Positions 1 through 7,425 of a stretch of DNA of 16,968 nucleotides are shown in pieces. The stretch's first letter is position 1. The number at the start of each line of letters is the position of its first letter. The notes under the pieces are model-generated. The model had not been told where the DNA came from, did not search any database, and saw only the letters and a list, made by a program, of their open reading frames with translations. The position numbers and the translations under genes were made by a program. The stretch comes from Burkholderiales bacterium (GTDB lineage: Bacteria; Pseudomonadota; Gammaproteobacteria; Burkholderiales; SG8-39): positions 1-16,968 of the forward strand of contig CAKKSJ010000100.1 of assembly GCA_919902965.1 (NCBI GenBank). Direction: 5' to 3'.

Positions 1-1
1 C

Positions 2-364
2 GCCCCCAGGGTTCAGATTCTATCGAGGCGACAACTATTCTGCCGCGGGGGGGTTCGCGCCAAGGTGTCGGAACTGTTGCTTGCCGCGAGCGGCGTACGC
101 ACCGCCGTGGCGGAGCGATTTCAGACCGATCCTAGCAATACGGCCTGCGCTGGCGGTGGCGTGACCATACCTGTCGTGGGCAAGGTCGGTTTTGCCACGG
201 TGACCGATGCCGGCCTTGTCACCGTATTCGGGCTCACCACCTCGACCAGTATAGGCCAGGCCGTGACTGTTACGGTAACACCGACCTACAGCACGCTGAC
301 CGGCACCATCACCTGGTCCTGCATCGGCACGCCTTCGAAATACATGCCGGCTACCTGCCGTTAA
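2..364 (+). pseudogene. type IV pilin (PilA-like), 5'-truncated fragment
   Basis: The frame is open from the window edge to a TAA at 362-364. From about position 54 it reads as the body of a type IVa major pilin: VRAKVSELLLAASG is the end of the N-terminal helix, followed by a beta-rich globular domain and a C-terminal loop closed by two cysteines (TWSC...YMPATCR), the typical pilin D-region. About 28 of the last 99 residues are Ser or Thr, so it is a plausible glycan acceptor. The prepilin leader, the processing site and the hydrophobic helix (consensus like IGILAAIAIPAY) should lie just upstream of VRAKVSE. None of the three forward frames of bases 1-53 encodes them. The homology stops at a run of seven G (47-53). 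A GTG at 65 is in frame but would give a non-functional protein. It may be a silent pilin cassette, a recombined end or an assembly junction; a gene intact beyond the window is unlikely. Confidence 0.7.
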
Positions 365-381
365 GCAGCGGCTGCGAGATG

Positions 382-396
382 GGGGAACAGTTCCCC
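382..396 (+). other. short hairpin after the pilin stop
   Basis: An inverted repeat GGGGAAC-A-GTTCCCC lies 18 bp after the pilin stop codon and is followed by a pyrimidine-rich stretch without a real U-tract. As RNA it would fold as a 5-bp GGGGA/TCCCC stem with a 5-nt loop. It might stabilise the 3' end of the pilin mRNA, but on its own it is a poor terminator. Confidence 0.3.
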
Positions 397-466
397 TCTT
401 CTGCCCCAGATTTTGATTCCGTTCCGGCGAGGCATTAACGGCTCTCAGGCGAGTGTTCCGTTTCGA

Positions 467-497
467 ACGAAAAGCCCCGCAGGGGCTTTTCGTTTTT
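467..497 (+). terminator. intrinsic terminator of the pilin transcript
   Basis: A perfect 12-bp stem (ACGAAAAGCCCC / GGGGCTTTTCGT) with a 3-nt loop (GCA) runs directly into a five-T tract (493-497). This is a textbook Rho-independent terminator, about 100 bp after the pilin stop. It separates the pilin transcript from the glycosyltransferase genes and implies that they have their own promoter. Confidence 0.9.
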
Positions 498-514
498 GGT
501 GAGCCAGAGCAGGC

Positions 515-543
515 TTACAAAGTCCATTGGCTTCCGCTATCCT
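515..543 (+). promoter_or_regulatory. candidate sigma-70 promoter of the glycosyltransferase operon
   Basis: TTACAA (515-520) and TATCCT (538-543) are 17 bp apart and lie between the terminator and the first glycosyltransferase start at 593. The -35 match is poor (3 of 6) and the -10 match is 4 of 6. The call rests mainly on location: this is the only sizeable gap before the array, and a terminator precedes it. Confidence 0.3.
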
Positions 544-554
544 TGAGCGCTCAA
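543..554. promoter_or_regulatory. perfect 12-bp palindrome TTGAGCGCTCAA, possible operator
   Basis: TTGAGCGCTCAA equals its own reverse complement. It overlaps the last base of the candidate -10 box and lies 38 bp before the first start codon. A dimeric repressor bound here would block transcription. No known operator consensus is claimed. Confidence 0.3.
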
Positions 555-592
555 ATTCGCGTCTGATTCAGCTCGCCGGACCCGGGTAAACC

Positions 593-2218
593 ATGAAAAT
601 GTTGTTCAAGTCGCTGTTGCGGAATATCGGGCGTGGTTCCTCCAAGACACTCGCGCCTGCGTCCACGCCAGCGCAGTTAATGGTCGAGGCGCGCGCCCGT
701 TTCGATGCCAACGACCTCGTCCGGGCGCAGCTGCTGTTCGAGGAAGTGCTGGAACTGGAGCCCGAACATGCGGACGCACTGCATTTTCTCGGACTCACCG
801 GACAGCGCATACGCGACCTTGGTTTTGCCATGGAGTATTTCGAGCGCTCCATCCGGGCCCGTCCCAAAGACGCGGTGTTCCACAATAATCTTGGCAGTGT
901 GCTGGTGCAGGCCGGGCGGACTGAAGAGGCGGCAGTATTGTTCCGCAAGGCCCTGGAGATCGATCCCAACCTGAACATCGCGCATATCAACCTGATTTTC
1001 GTGATGGTCTTGCTCGAAAGCGCGCGGCCGGAAGATGTGTATGCGGAGCATGTCGCCTGGGCGAAAATCCATGCGGATCCGCTGCTGACCCAGGTCAAAG
1101 CGCATGACAATACGCGCGATCCGGAGCGGCGCCTGCGCATTGGATACCTGTCCGCCGATTTCCGCCAGCATGCGCTGACTTATTTCATCGAGCCGGCCTT
1201 GGCGCAGCGCGACCGGCTCGCCTTCGAGGTTTTCTGCTATCACAGCGGCAGCATCGTCGACGCTGTCACGCGGCGGCTGGCCGGAGACGTCGATTGCTGG
1301 CGCGAGATTGCCGATCTGGGTGACGATCAGGCGGCCGAACTGATACGCGCAGACGCTATCGATATCCTGGTCGATCTTTCCGGCCATCTTCGCGACAACC
1401 GCCTGATGGTTTTTGCGCGCAAGCCCGCGCCGGTCCAGGTGACCTATCTCGCCTATCCCAATACCACCGGCATGCGCGCCATGGACTATCGCATTAGCGA
1501 TTCAGTCTGCGATCCGCCGGGTGCGACCGAGCGCTATTACCGTGAAACGCTGATACGCCTGCCGCGCTGCATGTGGTGCTACCGGCCACACGAGGATATG
1601 CCGGCGGTGTCGCCATCCCCTGTGCAGAGCACGGGCAGGGTGACGTTTGCCTCGATGAACGGCGCAAACAAAGTAACCGAGCGCATGCTGGACTTGTGGG
1701 CGCGCATACTCGGGGCGCTTCCCGATTCGCGCATCGTGTTGACGACCGTGCCCGAGCTGGGGCGCGAGCGCATATGCAAGGCGTTTGCAAAGGCGGGCGT
1801 GGCCGAAGCCCGCATCAGCATGCACGATCGCCTGCCGACCAGGGAGTTCTGGGCGCTCTATTCGGGGATCGATGTCCTGCTCGACACCTTTCCGATGAAC
1901 GGCGGCACCACCACCTGCGAAGCGCTTTGGCTGGGCGTGCCCGTGGTCACGCGCAGCGGCGATATTTTTCAGTCGCGCGCGGGCCTGAGCATACTGGGCG
2001 CCATGGGACTGGATCAACTGATCGCCGGGAACGACGCAGACTACGTGCGCATCGCGGTCGAATTGGCGCGCGACAAAGCGCGACTGGCCGCATTGCGCAG
2101 CGGCCTGCGCGAGCGCATGCGCGACTCGCCCCTTACCGACGCGCGCGGCTATGCACACGCGCTGGAAGCGGCATACCGCGGCATCTGGCGCAACTGGTGC
2201 GGTCGATCGCCGCAGTGA
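593..2218 (+). CDS. TPR-containing GT41 glycosyltransferase, SPINDLY-like, copy 1
   Basis: Predicted cytoplasmic protein glycosyltransferase of 541 aa. Residues about 27-128 form three TPRs (the last ends ALEIDPNLN). The catalytic region runs from LRIGYLSADF (181-190) to the C-terminal WRNWC. Active-site features are His193 (human OGT His498 position), DILVDLSGH (257-265), DYRISD (298-303), Lys360 in FASMNGANK (human OGT Lys842 position) and NGGTTTCEALW (436-446). In the last motif Gly replaces the OGT histidine, as in plant SPY, so GDP-fucose rather than UDP-GlcNAc may be the donor (inference). ATG 593 is used here. ATG 599 would give MLFKSLLRN, which fits the MLK-type starts of the paralogs better; neither has a clear Shine-Dalgarno. 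It has the fewest TPRs in the array and is the first gene after the terminator and candidate promoter. Confidence 0.88.
   Translation: MKMLFKSLLRNIGRGSSKTLAPASTPAQLMVEARARFDANDLVRAQLLFEEVLELEPEHADALHFLGLTGQRIRDLGFAMEYFERSIRARPKDAVFHNNLGSVLVQAGRTEEAAVLFRKALEIDPNLNIAHINLIFVMVLLESARPEDVYAEHVAWAKIHADPLLTQVKAHDNTRDPERRLRIGYLSADFRQHALTYFIEPALAQRDRLAFEVFCYHSGSIVDAVTRRLAGDVDCWREIADLGDDQAAELIRADAIDILVDLSGHLRDNRLMVFARKPAPVQVTYLAYPNTTGMRAMDYRISDSVCDPPGATERYYRETLIRLPRCMWCYRPHEDMPAVSPSPVQSTGRVTFASMNGANKVTERMLDLWARILGALPDSRIVLTTVPELGRERICKAFAKAGVAEARISMHDRLPTREFWALYSGIDVLLDTFPMNGGTTTCEALWLGVPVVTRSGDIFQSRAGLSILGAMGLDQLIAGNDADYVRIAVELARDKARLAALRSGLRERMRDSPLTDARGYAHALEAAYRGIWRNWCGRSPQ
1460..1492 (+). repeat. 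33-bp block identical to 11822-11854
   Basis: Bases 1460-1492 in copy 1 and 11822-11854 in copy 7 match perfectly, including every synonymous position, and the match ends on both sides at a mismatch. The block encodes NTTGMRAMDYR, part of the donor-side loop of the catalytic domain. It fits gene conversion between the first and last SPY-like genes, although conserved protein plus codon bias could contribute. Confidence 0.75.
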
Positions 2219-2258
2219 GCAAGCCGTTCGGCGTCGAAACCGCGATGCGGCCGGACTG

Positions 2259-3962
2259 ATGCTGGCGCGCATGCTTGCCGGACTGCTGCCGCTGCATGCA
2301 AGGTCTGCGGCAAGCTGCTATCGCCGCGCTACGGCGGCGCGCGAGAGCGGGGACTGGACTCGGGCCATAGCCTGGTATCGGCGCGTGCTGGACGCGGCGC
2401 CCGATCATGCCGAGGCCCACAACGACCTTGGCATCGCGCTGTGCGCGGTGAAGGATTTTGCCGGCGCGCGTGCAGCGTTTGCGCGGGCGCTGGACTTGCG
2501 CGCCGGGTTTGTATCGGCGCAGGTAAACCTGGGCCAGCTGCTGCAGTCGGAGTTTCACGACTATCGCGCGGCCGCGCTGCACTACCGGGAAGCTTTGGCG
2601 GTCGAGCCCGCTCAGCTGCAGGCGCGGCATAATCTGGCTCTGGTGCTGTACGAACGCGGACTGGTCGAAGAGGCGATGGCGTGCCTGCGCGAGACGCTGC
2701 GGCGCACGCCTGGGGACGCGCTGGCGCATGAATTCATGCTGTTCATGTCCCATGCGCTGGCGCAGCGCGACGCGGACGAGTGGCATGCCGAACATTGCCG
2801 CTGGGGCCAGCGGCAGGCGCAGGGAATTTCCCGCCAGGTGCATGCGCCCGCGGACGCTGCGCGCCGCCTGCGCATCGGCTATGTGTCGGCCGATTTGCGC
2901 GAACATGCGACTGCGGGTTTCATGCTTCCCATCCTTGCCTTGCATGATCGCAAAAACTTCGACGTATTCTGTTACAGCAATTCTGACGAAGCGGACGCGC
3001 GCACAAGCGAAATGCAGCAACAAGTGCATGGCTGGCGCAACATCGATGGCGTCGACGACGCGCGCGCCGCGCAGCTGATCCTCGCCGATGGAATCGATAT
3101 TCTGGTTGATCTGTCGGGTCATACCCGCGGCAACCGGCTGGGCGTATTCGCGCGCAAGCCTGCCCCGGTGCAAATCAGCTATCTTGGCTACCTCGATACC
3201 TCAGGCATGCCGGCAATGGACTACCGCATCAGCGATGCCGTCGCGGATCCGCCCGGCGTGAGCGAGCGCCTGCACAGCGAACGCCTGCTGCGCCTGCCGC
3301 AGACGCTGTGGTGCTACCAGCCACCTGTAGATGCGCCGGCGGTCGCGCCGTTGCCCGCCGAGCGCAATGGCTTTATCACCTTTGGCTCATTCAATCACGT
3401 GGCCAAGTTGAATGCGCGCGTACTGAATGTGTGGGCCGAGCTTCTGCAGCGCGTGCCGGCCTCGCGCCTGCAGCTACTCGCCATGCCTGACGAGGAGACC
3501 GCCGCAAGAATTCGCGCCGTCCTGGTGAACTACGGCATTGATGCTGCGCGCATCCGCAGTTTGCCGCGCTTGGCGCGCGCGCAATACTGGCCGATGTATG
3601 CCGAGGCCGATATCGCGCTGGACCCGTTTCCCTATACCGGCGGCGCCACCAGCTGCGACGCGCTGTGGATGGGCCTGCCGGTGGTGAGCCTCGCCGGCGA
3701 CTTCGGTTTTGCGCGTTCGGCTGCGACCGTCCTGGTCAATGCCGGCCTTGCGCAGTTCGTCGCGGAAGACGAGCGGCAGTATCTGGACATCGCCCTGCGG
3801 CTCGCCGGCGCCGTCCCGGAACTGGCTGATCTGCGCCGTGGACTGAGAGAGCGCCTCGCGCGCTCGCCCCTGCTCGACGCGCCGCGCTTTGTGGCAGCGC
3901 TGGAGCAGTTATATCGTGCCGCATGGCGCGGCGCTGCGGGCGCAGGAGAAATCCCGTGTTGA
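2259..3962 (+). CDS. TPR-containing GT41 glycosyltransferase, SPINDLY-like, copy 2
   Basis: Predicted cytoplasmic protein glycosyltransferase, 567 aa. Four TPRs cover about residues 18-154, followed by the HCRWG linker and the catalytic region from RLRIGYVSADL (203). It keeps His216, DILVDLSGH, DYRISD, Lys383 in FGSFNHVAK and the SPY-type TGGATSCDALW. The frame is open further upstream to ATG 2151, but that part only overlaps the end of copy 1. The paralogs begin MLKGLL-, so ATG 2259 (MLARMLAGLL) or ATG 2271 (MLAGLL) is the likely start; neither has a strong ribosome site. This is the only junction in the array with a gap (40 bp) instead of an overlap. Oddities: YLDTSG replaces the usual YPNTTG, the SRAGLSLL segment is altered to FARSAATVL, and the C-terminal W-C is replaced by GAAGAGEIPC. 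Confidence 0.86.
   Translation: MLARMLAGLLPLHARSAASCYRRATAARESGDWTRAIAWYRRVLDAAPDHAEAHNDLGIALCAVKDFAGARAAFARALDLRAGFVSAQVNLGQLLQSEFHDYRAAALHYREALAVEPAQLQARHNLALVLYERGLVEEAMACLRETLRRTPGDALAHEFMLFMSHALAQRDADEWHAEHCRWGQRQAQGISRQVHAPADAARRLRIGYVSADLREHATAGFMLPILALHDRKNFDVFCYSNSDEADARTSEMQQQVHGWRNIDGVDDARAAQLILADGIDILVDLSGHTRGNRLGVFARKPAPVQISYLGYLDTSGMPAMDYRISDAVADPPGVSERLHSERLLRLPQTLWCYQPPVDAPAVAPLPAERNGFITFGSFNHVAKLNARVLNVWAELLQRVPASRLQLLAMPDEETAARIRAVLVNYGIDAARIRSLPRLARAQYWPMYAEADIALDPFPYTGGATSCDALWMGLPVVSLAGDFGFARSAATVLVNAGLAQFVAEDERQYLDIALRLAGAVPELADLRRGLRERLARSPLLDAPRFVAALEQLYRAAWRGAAGAGEIPC
3944..3948 (+). promoter_or_regulatory. ribosome binding site AGGAG fixing a GTG start
   Basis: AGGAG lies 7 nt before GTG 3956. 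It supports that codon as the start of the third GT41 gene, giving the paralog-like N-terminus (M)LKGLL, over an in-frame ATG at 3923. The site lies inside the last codons of the preceding gene, whose stop overlaps the start as GTGTTGA. Confidence 0.7.
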
Positions 3963-5701
3963 AAGGCCTGCTGCAAGGCTATAGCCGCCGCGCCAGGCGT
4001 GAAGCCTCGGCCGAAAGCGGCGTCGAATCCGGGCAGCGATTCGCGCAGGCTCTGGAATCTTATGAAAGCGGCGACAAGGCAAAGGCCGAGGCGGCCTGCT
4101 GTTCGCTGCTCGAGCAGGCGCCGCGCCACGCGCCGGCGTGGAGCCTGCTCGCGCGCATCGCGCTGGATGAGAATCAGCTGGAGCATGCGCTCGAATGTTA
4201 TGCGCATATCCTGGCGGCCCACCCCGACGAGCCCGACTACCTGGTCGATGCGGCCGAAATTTATCGTCGCGCCGGGCATTTGGCGCGCGCGCTGGAATTG
4301 AGCGAACACGCGCTGGTGCTGCGGCCGCAGGACGCCCGCGCGTGGAAGGTAAAGGGCGGCGCATTGGAGGAACTCGACCGGCTGGATCAGGCGCTGGATT
4401 GCCTGCGCCATGAAATGGAACTCGAGCCGGGCAATATCGACACCCACTCCAATCTGCTATTCCTGCTGAGCCGCGCGGATCTGCTGCCGCCGGCGCAGGT
4501 GTTGGCCGAATACCGCCGCTGGGGCGAAACCTATGCCGACCCCCTGACGTGCGCGGCCGGGCCGCACGCCAATCGGAGCGAGCCCGACCGGCAGCTTCGC
4601 ATTGGATATGTGTCCGCCGACTTCCGCCGCCATGCCGTGGCCTATTTCGTCGAGCCATTCCTAAGGCACCACGATCGGCGCAGCGTACACATATCCTGCT
4701 ATTCCAATTGCGCGCGACCGGACGACATCACTCGGCATCTGCGCGGGCTCGCAGACGAATGGCGCGACATCTCGGCGCTTTCCGATGAAGAGGCGGCCGC
4801 GCTGGTTCGGCGCGACCGCATCGATATACTCGTCGATCTTTCCGGACACACTAGCGGCAACCGGCTGCTGATGTTCGCGCGTAGGCCGGCCCCGATACAA
4901 ATGACCTGGCTCGGGTTCTGGGACGGGACCGGCATGGCCGCGATGGATTACAGGATCACCGATCGCCACGCTGATCCGGAGGACGAAGCCGACACCCATT
5001 ACCGGGAACAACTGCTGCGATTGCCGCGCGTCAATCGGTGCTACCTGCCGCCGACGGAGATGCCCGCATGCAATACCTTGCCGGCGCAAAACAGGGGTCA
5101 CATCACTTTCGGCTCCTTCTGCAATTTCCCGCGCATCAGCAACGACGCGTTGCATGCCTGGGCGCAGATATTGCATCGATTGCCCAGCGCCCGTCTGCGC
5201 ATGATGGGCGCGCCCAGCGGCGGGACTCTGGACCGGATGCTGGAAATTTTCGATGCGGCGGGTGTGTACGCGGATCGGCTTGATCTGGTCGGGGGCGGGT
5301 TGCCGCTGGATGTTTACCTGCAACAACATCTTCAGATCGATATTGCGCTTGATGCGTTTCCCTGCAATGGCACGACCACCACCTGTCAGAGCTTGTGGAT
5401 GGGCGTGCCGGTGATCACTCGCAGCGGCCGCTGCGCCGCCTCCCGCTCCGGCGCCAGCCTGCTCACGCACGCCGGGCTGGCGCACCTGGTCGCCCATTCC
5501 TGGGACGGCTATGTCGATATTGCGCTGGGCCTGGCGGCCGATCTGCCGGCGTTGGCGCAGTTGCGCGCGATATTGCGCGAACGGCTGCGCGCCTCGCCCT
5601 TGCTGGATGCAGAGGGCTTTACGCGCGATCTCGAAGCGCTTTACCGCGGCGCCTGGCGCAGCTGGTGCGCCCGCTCGGCGCGTTCGGGGCAAGCATGCTG
5701 A
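3956..5701 (+). CDS. TPR-containing GT41-like protein, copy 3, with Lys-to-Arg change at the active site
   Basis: 581 aa, starting at GTG 3956 behind AGGAG and overlapping the previous stop by 7 nt. Four TPRs cover about residues 27-162, then a YRRWGETYADPL linker, then the catalytic fold from LRIGYVSADF (214). His226, DILVDLSGH (290-298) and DYRITD are kept. The lysine that is invariant in the other seven GT41 proteins here is Arg393 in FGSFCNFPRIS, and the preceding Asn is Cys. In human OGT this lysine (Lys842) contacts the nucleotide diphosphate and its loss abolishes activity. Other motifs have drifted too: WLGFWDGTG replaces YLGYPNTTG, DPED replaces DPPG, and TRSGRCAASRSGA is unusual. 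The frame is intact and the TPRs are good, so this may be a regulatory or scaffold partner, or an enzyme with changed chemistry, rather than a decaying gene. Confidence 0.83.
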   Translation: MLKGLLQGYSRRARREASAESGVESGQRFAQALESYESGDKAKAEAACCSLLEQAPRHAPAWSLLARIALDENQLEHALECYAHILAAHPDEPDYLVDAAEIYRRAGHLARALELSEHALVLRPQDARAWKVKGGALEELDRLDQALDCLRHEMELEPGNIDTHSNLLFLLSRADLLPPAQVLAEYRRWGETYADPLTCAAGPHANRSEPDRQLRIGYVSADFRRHAVAYFVEPFLRHHDRRSVHISCYSNCARPDDITRHLRGLADEWRDISALSDEEAAALVRRDRIDILVDLSGHTSGNRLLMFARRPAPIQMTWLGFWDGTGMAAMDYRITDRHADPEDEADTHYREQLLRLPRVNRCYLPPTEMPACNTLPAQNRGHITFGSFCNFPRISNDALHAWAQILHRLPSARLRMMGAPSGGTLDRMLEIFDAAGVYADRLDLVGGGLPLDVYLQQHLQIDIALDAFPCNGTTTTCQSLWMGVPVITRSGRCAASRSGASLLTHAGLAHLVAHSWDGYVDIALGLAADLPALAQLRAILRERLRASPLLDAEGFTRDLEALYRGAWRSWCARSARSGQAC

Positions 5702-7425
5702 AAGGGCTGCTGAGCGGCCTACTGCACCGGCGCGCGCCGCAGCTCAGCGGCGACGATGCCGTGGCGCAAATCGAGCAGGCGATCCGGCTGCTGCATTTGC
5801 ATGACTATGCCGGTGCGGCGCGGATCTGCGAAAGCGTGCTGGAGCGTGATCCGCGCCTGCTCAAAGCCTGGGAGCTGCTCGGCGCTGCCGCGCTCAACCT
5901 GGGCGACTATTCACTCGCCTGCGAGCGCTTCGAGCAGGTGCTTGCGCTGGCCGGCGATGATGCGCAGGCGCTGGCCAATGCGGCGGAGGCGAATCGCCGC
6001 GCCGAGCGGGGTGAACGCGCACTGGAACTCATAGACAGGGCGCTGGCACTCAAGCCGGACTTCGCGCCCTTCCTGCACATTCGTGTGCTTGCCCTGGAAA
6101 CCTGCTGGCGCAGCGAGGAAGCGCTGGCAGCGTGCCGTGACGCGCTGCGGCTGCATCCGGATTTCGACAGGTTGCACACCAGCTATACGACCCTGCTCAA
6201 CCGTGCCGGCGCAGATCCGGATCTTATCCTGGAGGCGCATTGCCGCTGGGCCGGGTGCCTGGTGAAATCGGAGTCGCCTGTCCCGCCGCTTAGCAATTCG
6301 CCGCAGCCCGGGCGCTGTTTGCGTATCGGCTACGTTTCGGCTGATTTCCGCCAACATGCATTGAGCGATTTCTTCCTGCCCCTGATCGAGCATCACGATC
6401 CGGCGCGCGTAGAGGTGTATTGCTACTCCAATACGCCGGTGGCCGATGAAATTACGCGGCGCTGCGAAGAACTCGTGCCGCATTGGCGCGAAATATTGGC
6501 TCTGCCGGATGCTGCAGCGGAGGACTTGATCCGCCGCGATTGCATCGACATTCTGATCGACCTGTCCGGACATTCCTCGGGCAACCGGCTGAGCCTGTTT
6601 GCGCGCAAGCCCGCGCCGCTGCAGCTGACTTATCTTGGCTATCCCGGCACCACCGGCCTGGCGCAAATGGACTATAGAATTACCGACGCGCTCGCTGATC
6701 CGCCCGGTCCCAGCGAGGCGCACTACCTGGAACAATTGCTGCGCCTGCCGCACAGCCTGTGGTGTTTCGCGCCGCCGCCGCGGATGCCGGAGGTCGGCCC
6801 CTTGCCCGCGTCCATCACCGGGCAGCTTAGCTTTGGTTCGCTTAATTCCGCATTCAAACTTACACCGCGTCTGCTTGCCTTGTGGTCGCGCTTGCTGGTT
6901 TCCCTGCCCGGGTCCAGACTGGTGCTTGCCGGTGTTCCGGCCGGGTCCCCGCGTACAAGAATCGCGCGCGAGTTCGAGTTGAACGGGATCGCGCCGGCGC
7001 GGCTGGAATTCCATGGGTTTCTGAGCTTGCAGGAATTCTGGGCCTTGCACGCCCATATCGACATCGCGCTCGATTCGTTTCCCTCCAACGGCGGGGCCAC
7101 CAGCTGCGAGACCCTGTGGTTGGGTGTCCCCCTGGTCAACCTGGCGGGCGAGTCCTTTCTTTCGCGCGCGGGTCTGAGCATTTTGAGCGCCGCGGGCCTG
7201 CCGGAACTGGTCGCGCATAGCCCGGAAGAATATTTGCGCATCGCGCAGGACCTGGCGCAGGACCTGGCGCGCCTGGCCAGCCTGCGCGCGGGCATGCGCG
7301 CGCGCCTGCGCGCATCGCCGCTGCTGGACGCGGGGGCCTACACACGCGATCTGGAGGATTGCTACCGGGCGGCATGGCGGCAGTGGTGTGCGCGGCAAAC
7401 GTCCGAGCAGAGCGGCGCATGCTGA
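5695..7425 (+). CDS. TPR-containing GT41 glycosyltransferase, SPINDLY-like, copy 4
   Basis: 576 aa, cytoplasmic, predicted protein glycosyltransferase. ATG 5695 overlaps the previous stop (ATGCTGA), has a short CGGGG 5 nt upstream and gives MLKGLLSGLLHRR, an amphipathic basic N-terminus. An in-frame extension back to ATG 5395 lies wholly within copy 3 and is rejected. Four TPRs span about 24-159, then the AHCRWAG linker. The catalytic region begins CLRIGYVSADFRQH (His221) and holds DILIDLSGH, YLGYPGTTG, DYRITD, Lys388 in FGSLNSAFK and SNGGATSCETLW. The TPR region resembles copy 6 closely (NAAEANR-x-A-x-R-x-x-RALEL and C-W-R-x-E-E-A-L-A in both), so these two are probably a closer pair despite not being neighbours. 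The linker (residues about 190-207, KSESPVPPLSNSPQPG) is Pro/Ser-rich and unlike the other copies. Confidence 0.87.
   Translation: MLKGLLSGLLHRRAPQLSGDDAVAQIEQAIRLLHLHDYAGAARICESVLERDPRLLKAWELLGAAALNLGDYSLACERFEQVLALAGDDAQALANAAEANRRAERGERALELIDRALALKPDFAPFLHIRVLALETCWRSEEALAACRDALRLHPDFDRLHTSYTTLLNRAGADPDLILEAHCRWAGCLVKSESPVPPLSNSPQPGRCLRIGYVSADFRQHALSDFFLPLIEHHDPARVEVYCYSNTPVADEITRRCEELVPHWREILALPDAAAEDLIRRDCIDILIDLSGHSSGNRLSLFARKPAPLQLTYLGYPGTTGLAQMDYRITDALADPPGPSEAHYLEQLLRLPHSLWCFAPPPRMPEVGPLPASITGQLSFGSLNSAFKLTPRLLALWSRLLVSLPGSRLVLAGVPAGSPRTRIAREFELNGIAPARLEFHGFLSLQEFWALHAHIDIALDSFPSNGGATSCETLWLGVPLVNLAGESFLSRAGLSILSAAGLPELVAHSPEEYLRIAQDLAQDLARLASLRAGMRARLRASPLLDAGAYTRDLEDCYRAAWRQWCARQTSEQSGAC

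Noticed and set aside
524..548. Sigma-54 promoter before the array (TTGGC at 527-531)
   Set aside because: There is no GC at the required -12 distance after the GG.
5395..5694. In-frame 100-codon extension upstream of copy 4 (and shorter ones upstream of copies 2, 3, 5 and 6)
   Set aside because: The extension is out-of-frame sequence of the preceding gene. Paralogs agree on the MLK-type start, several with ribosome sites just upstream.
5911..7398. Long reverse-strand open frame (495 codons), and similar ones opposite other copies (for example 11045-12229 and 2133-3173)
   Set aside because: They lie exactly opposite GT41 genes with clear motifs, have Arg/Gln/His-rich composition without recognisable domains, and are expected from high third-position GC.
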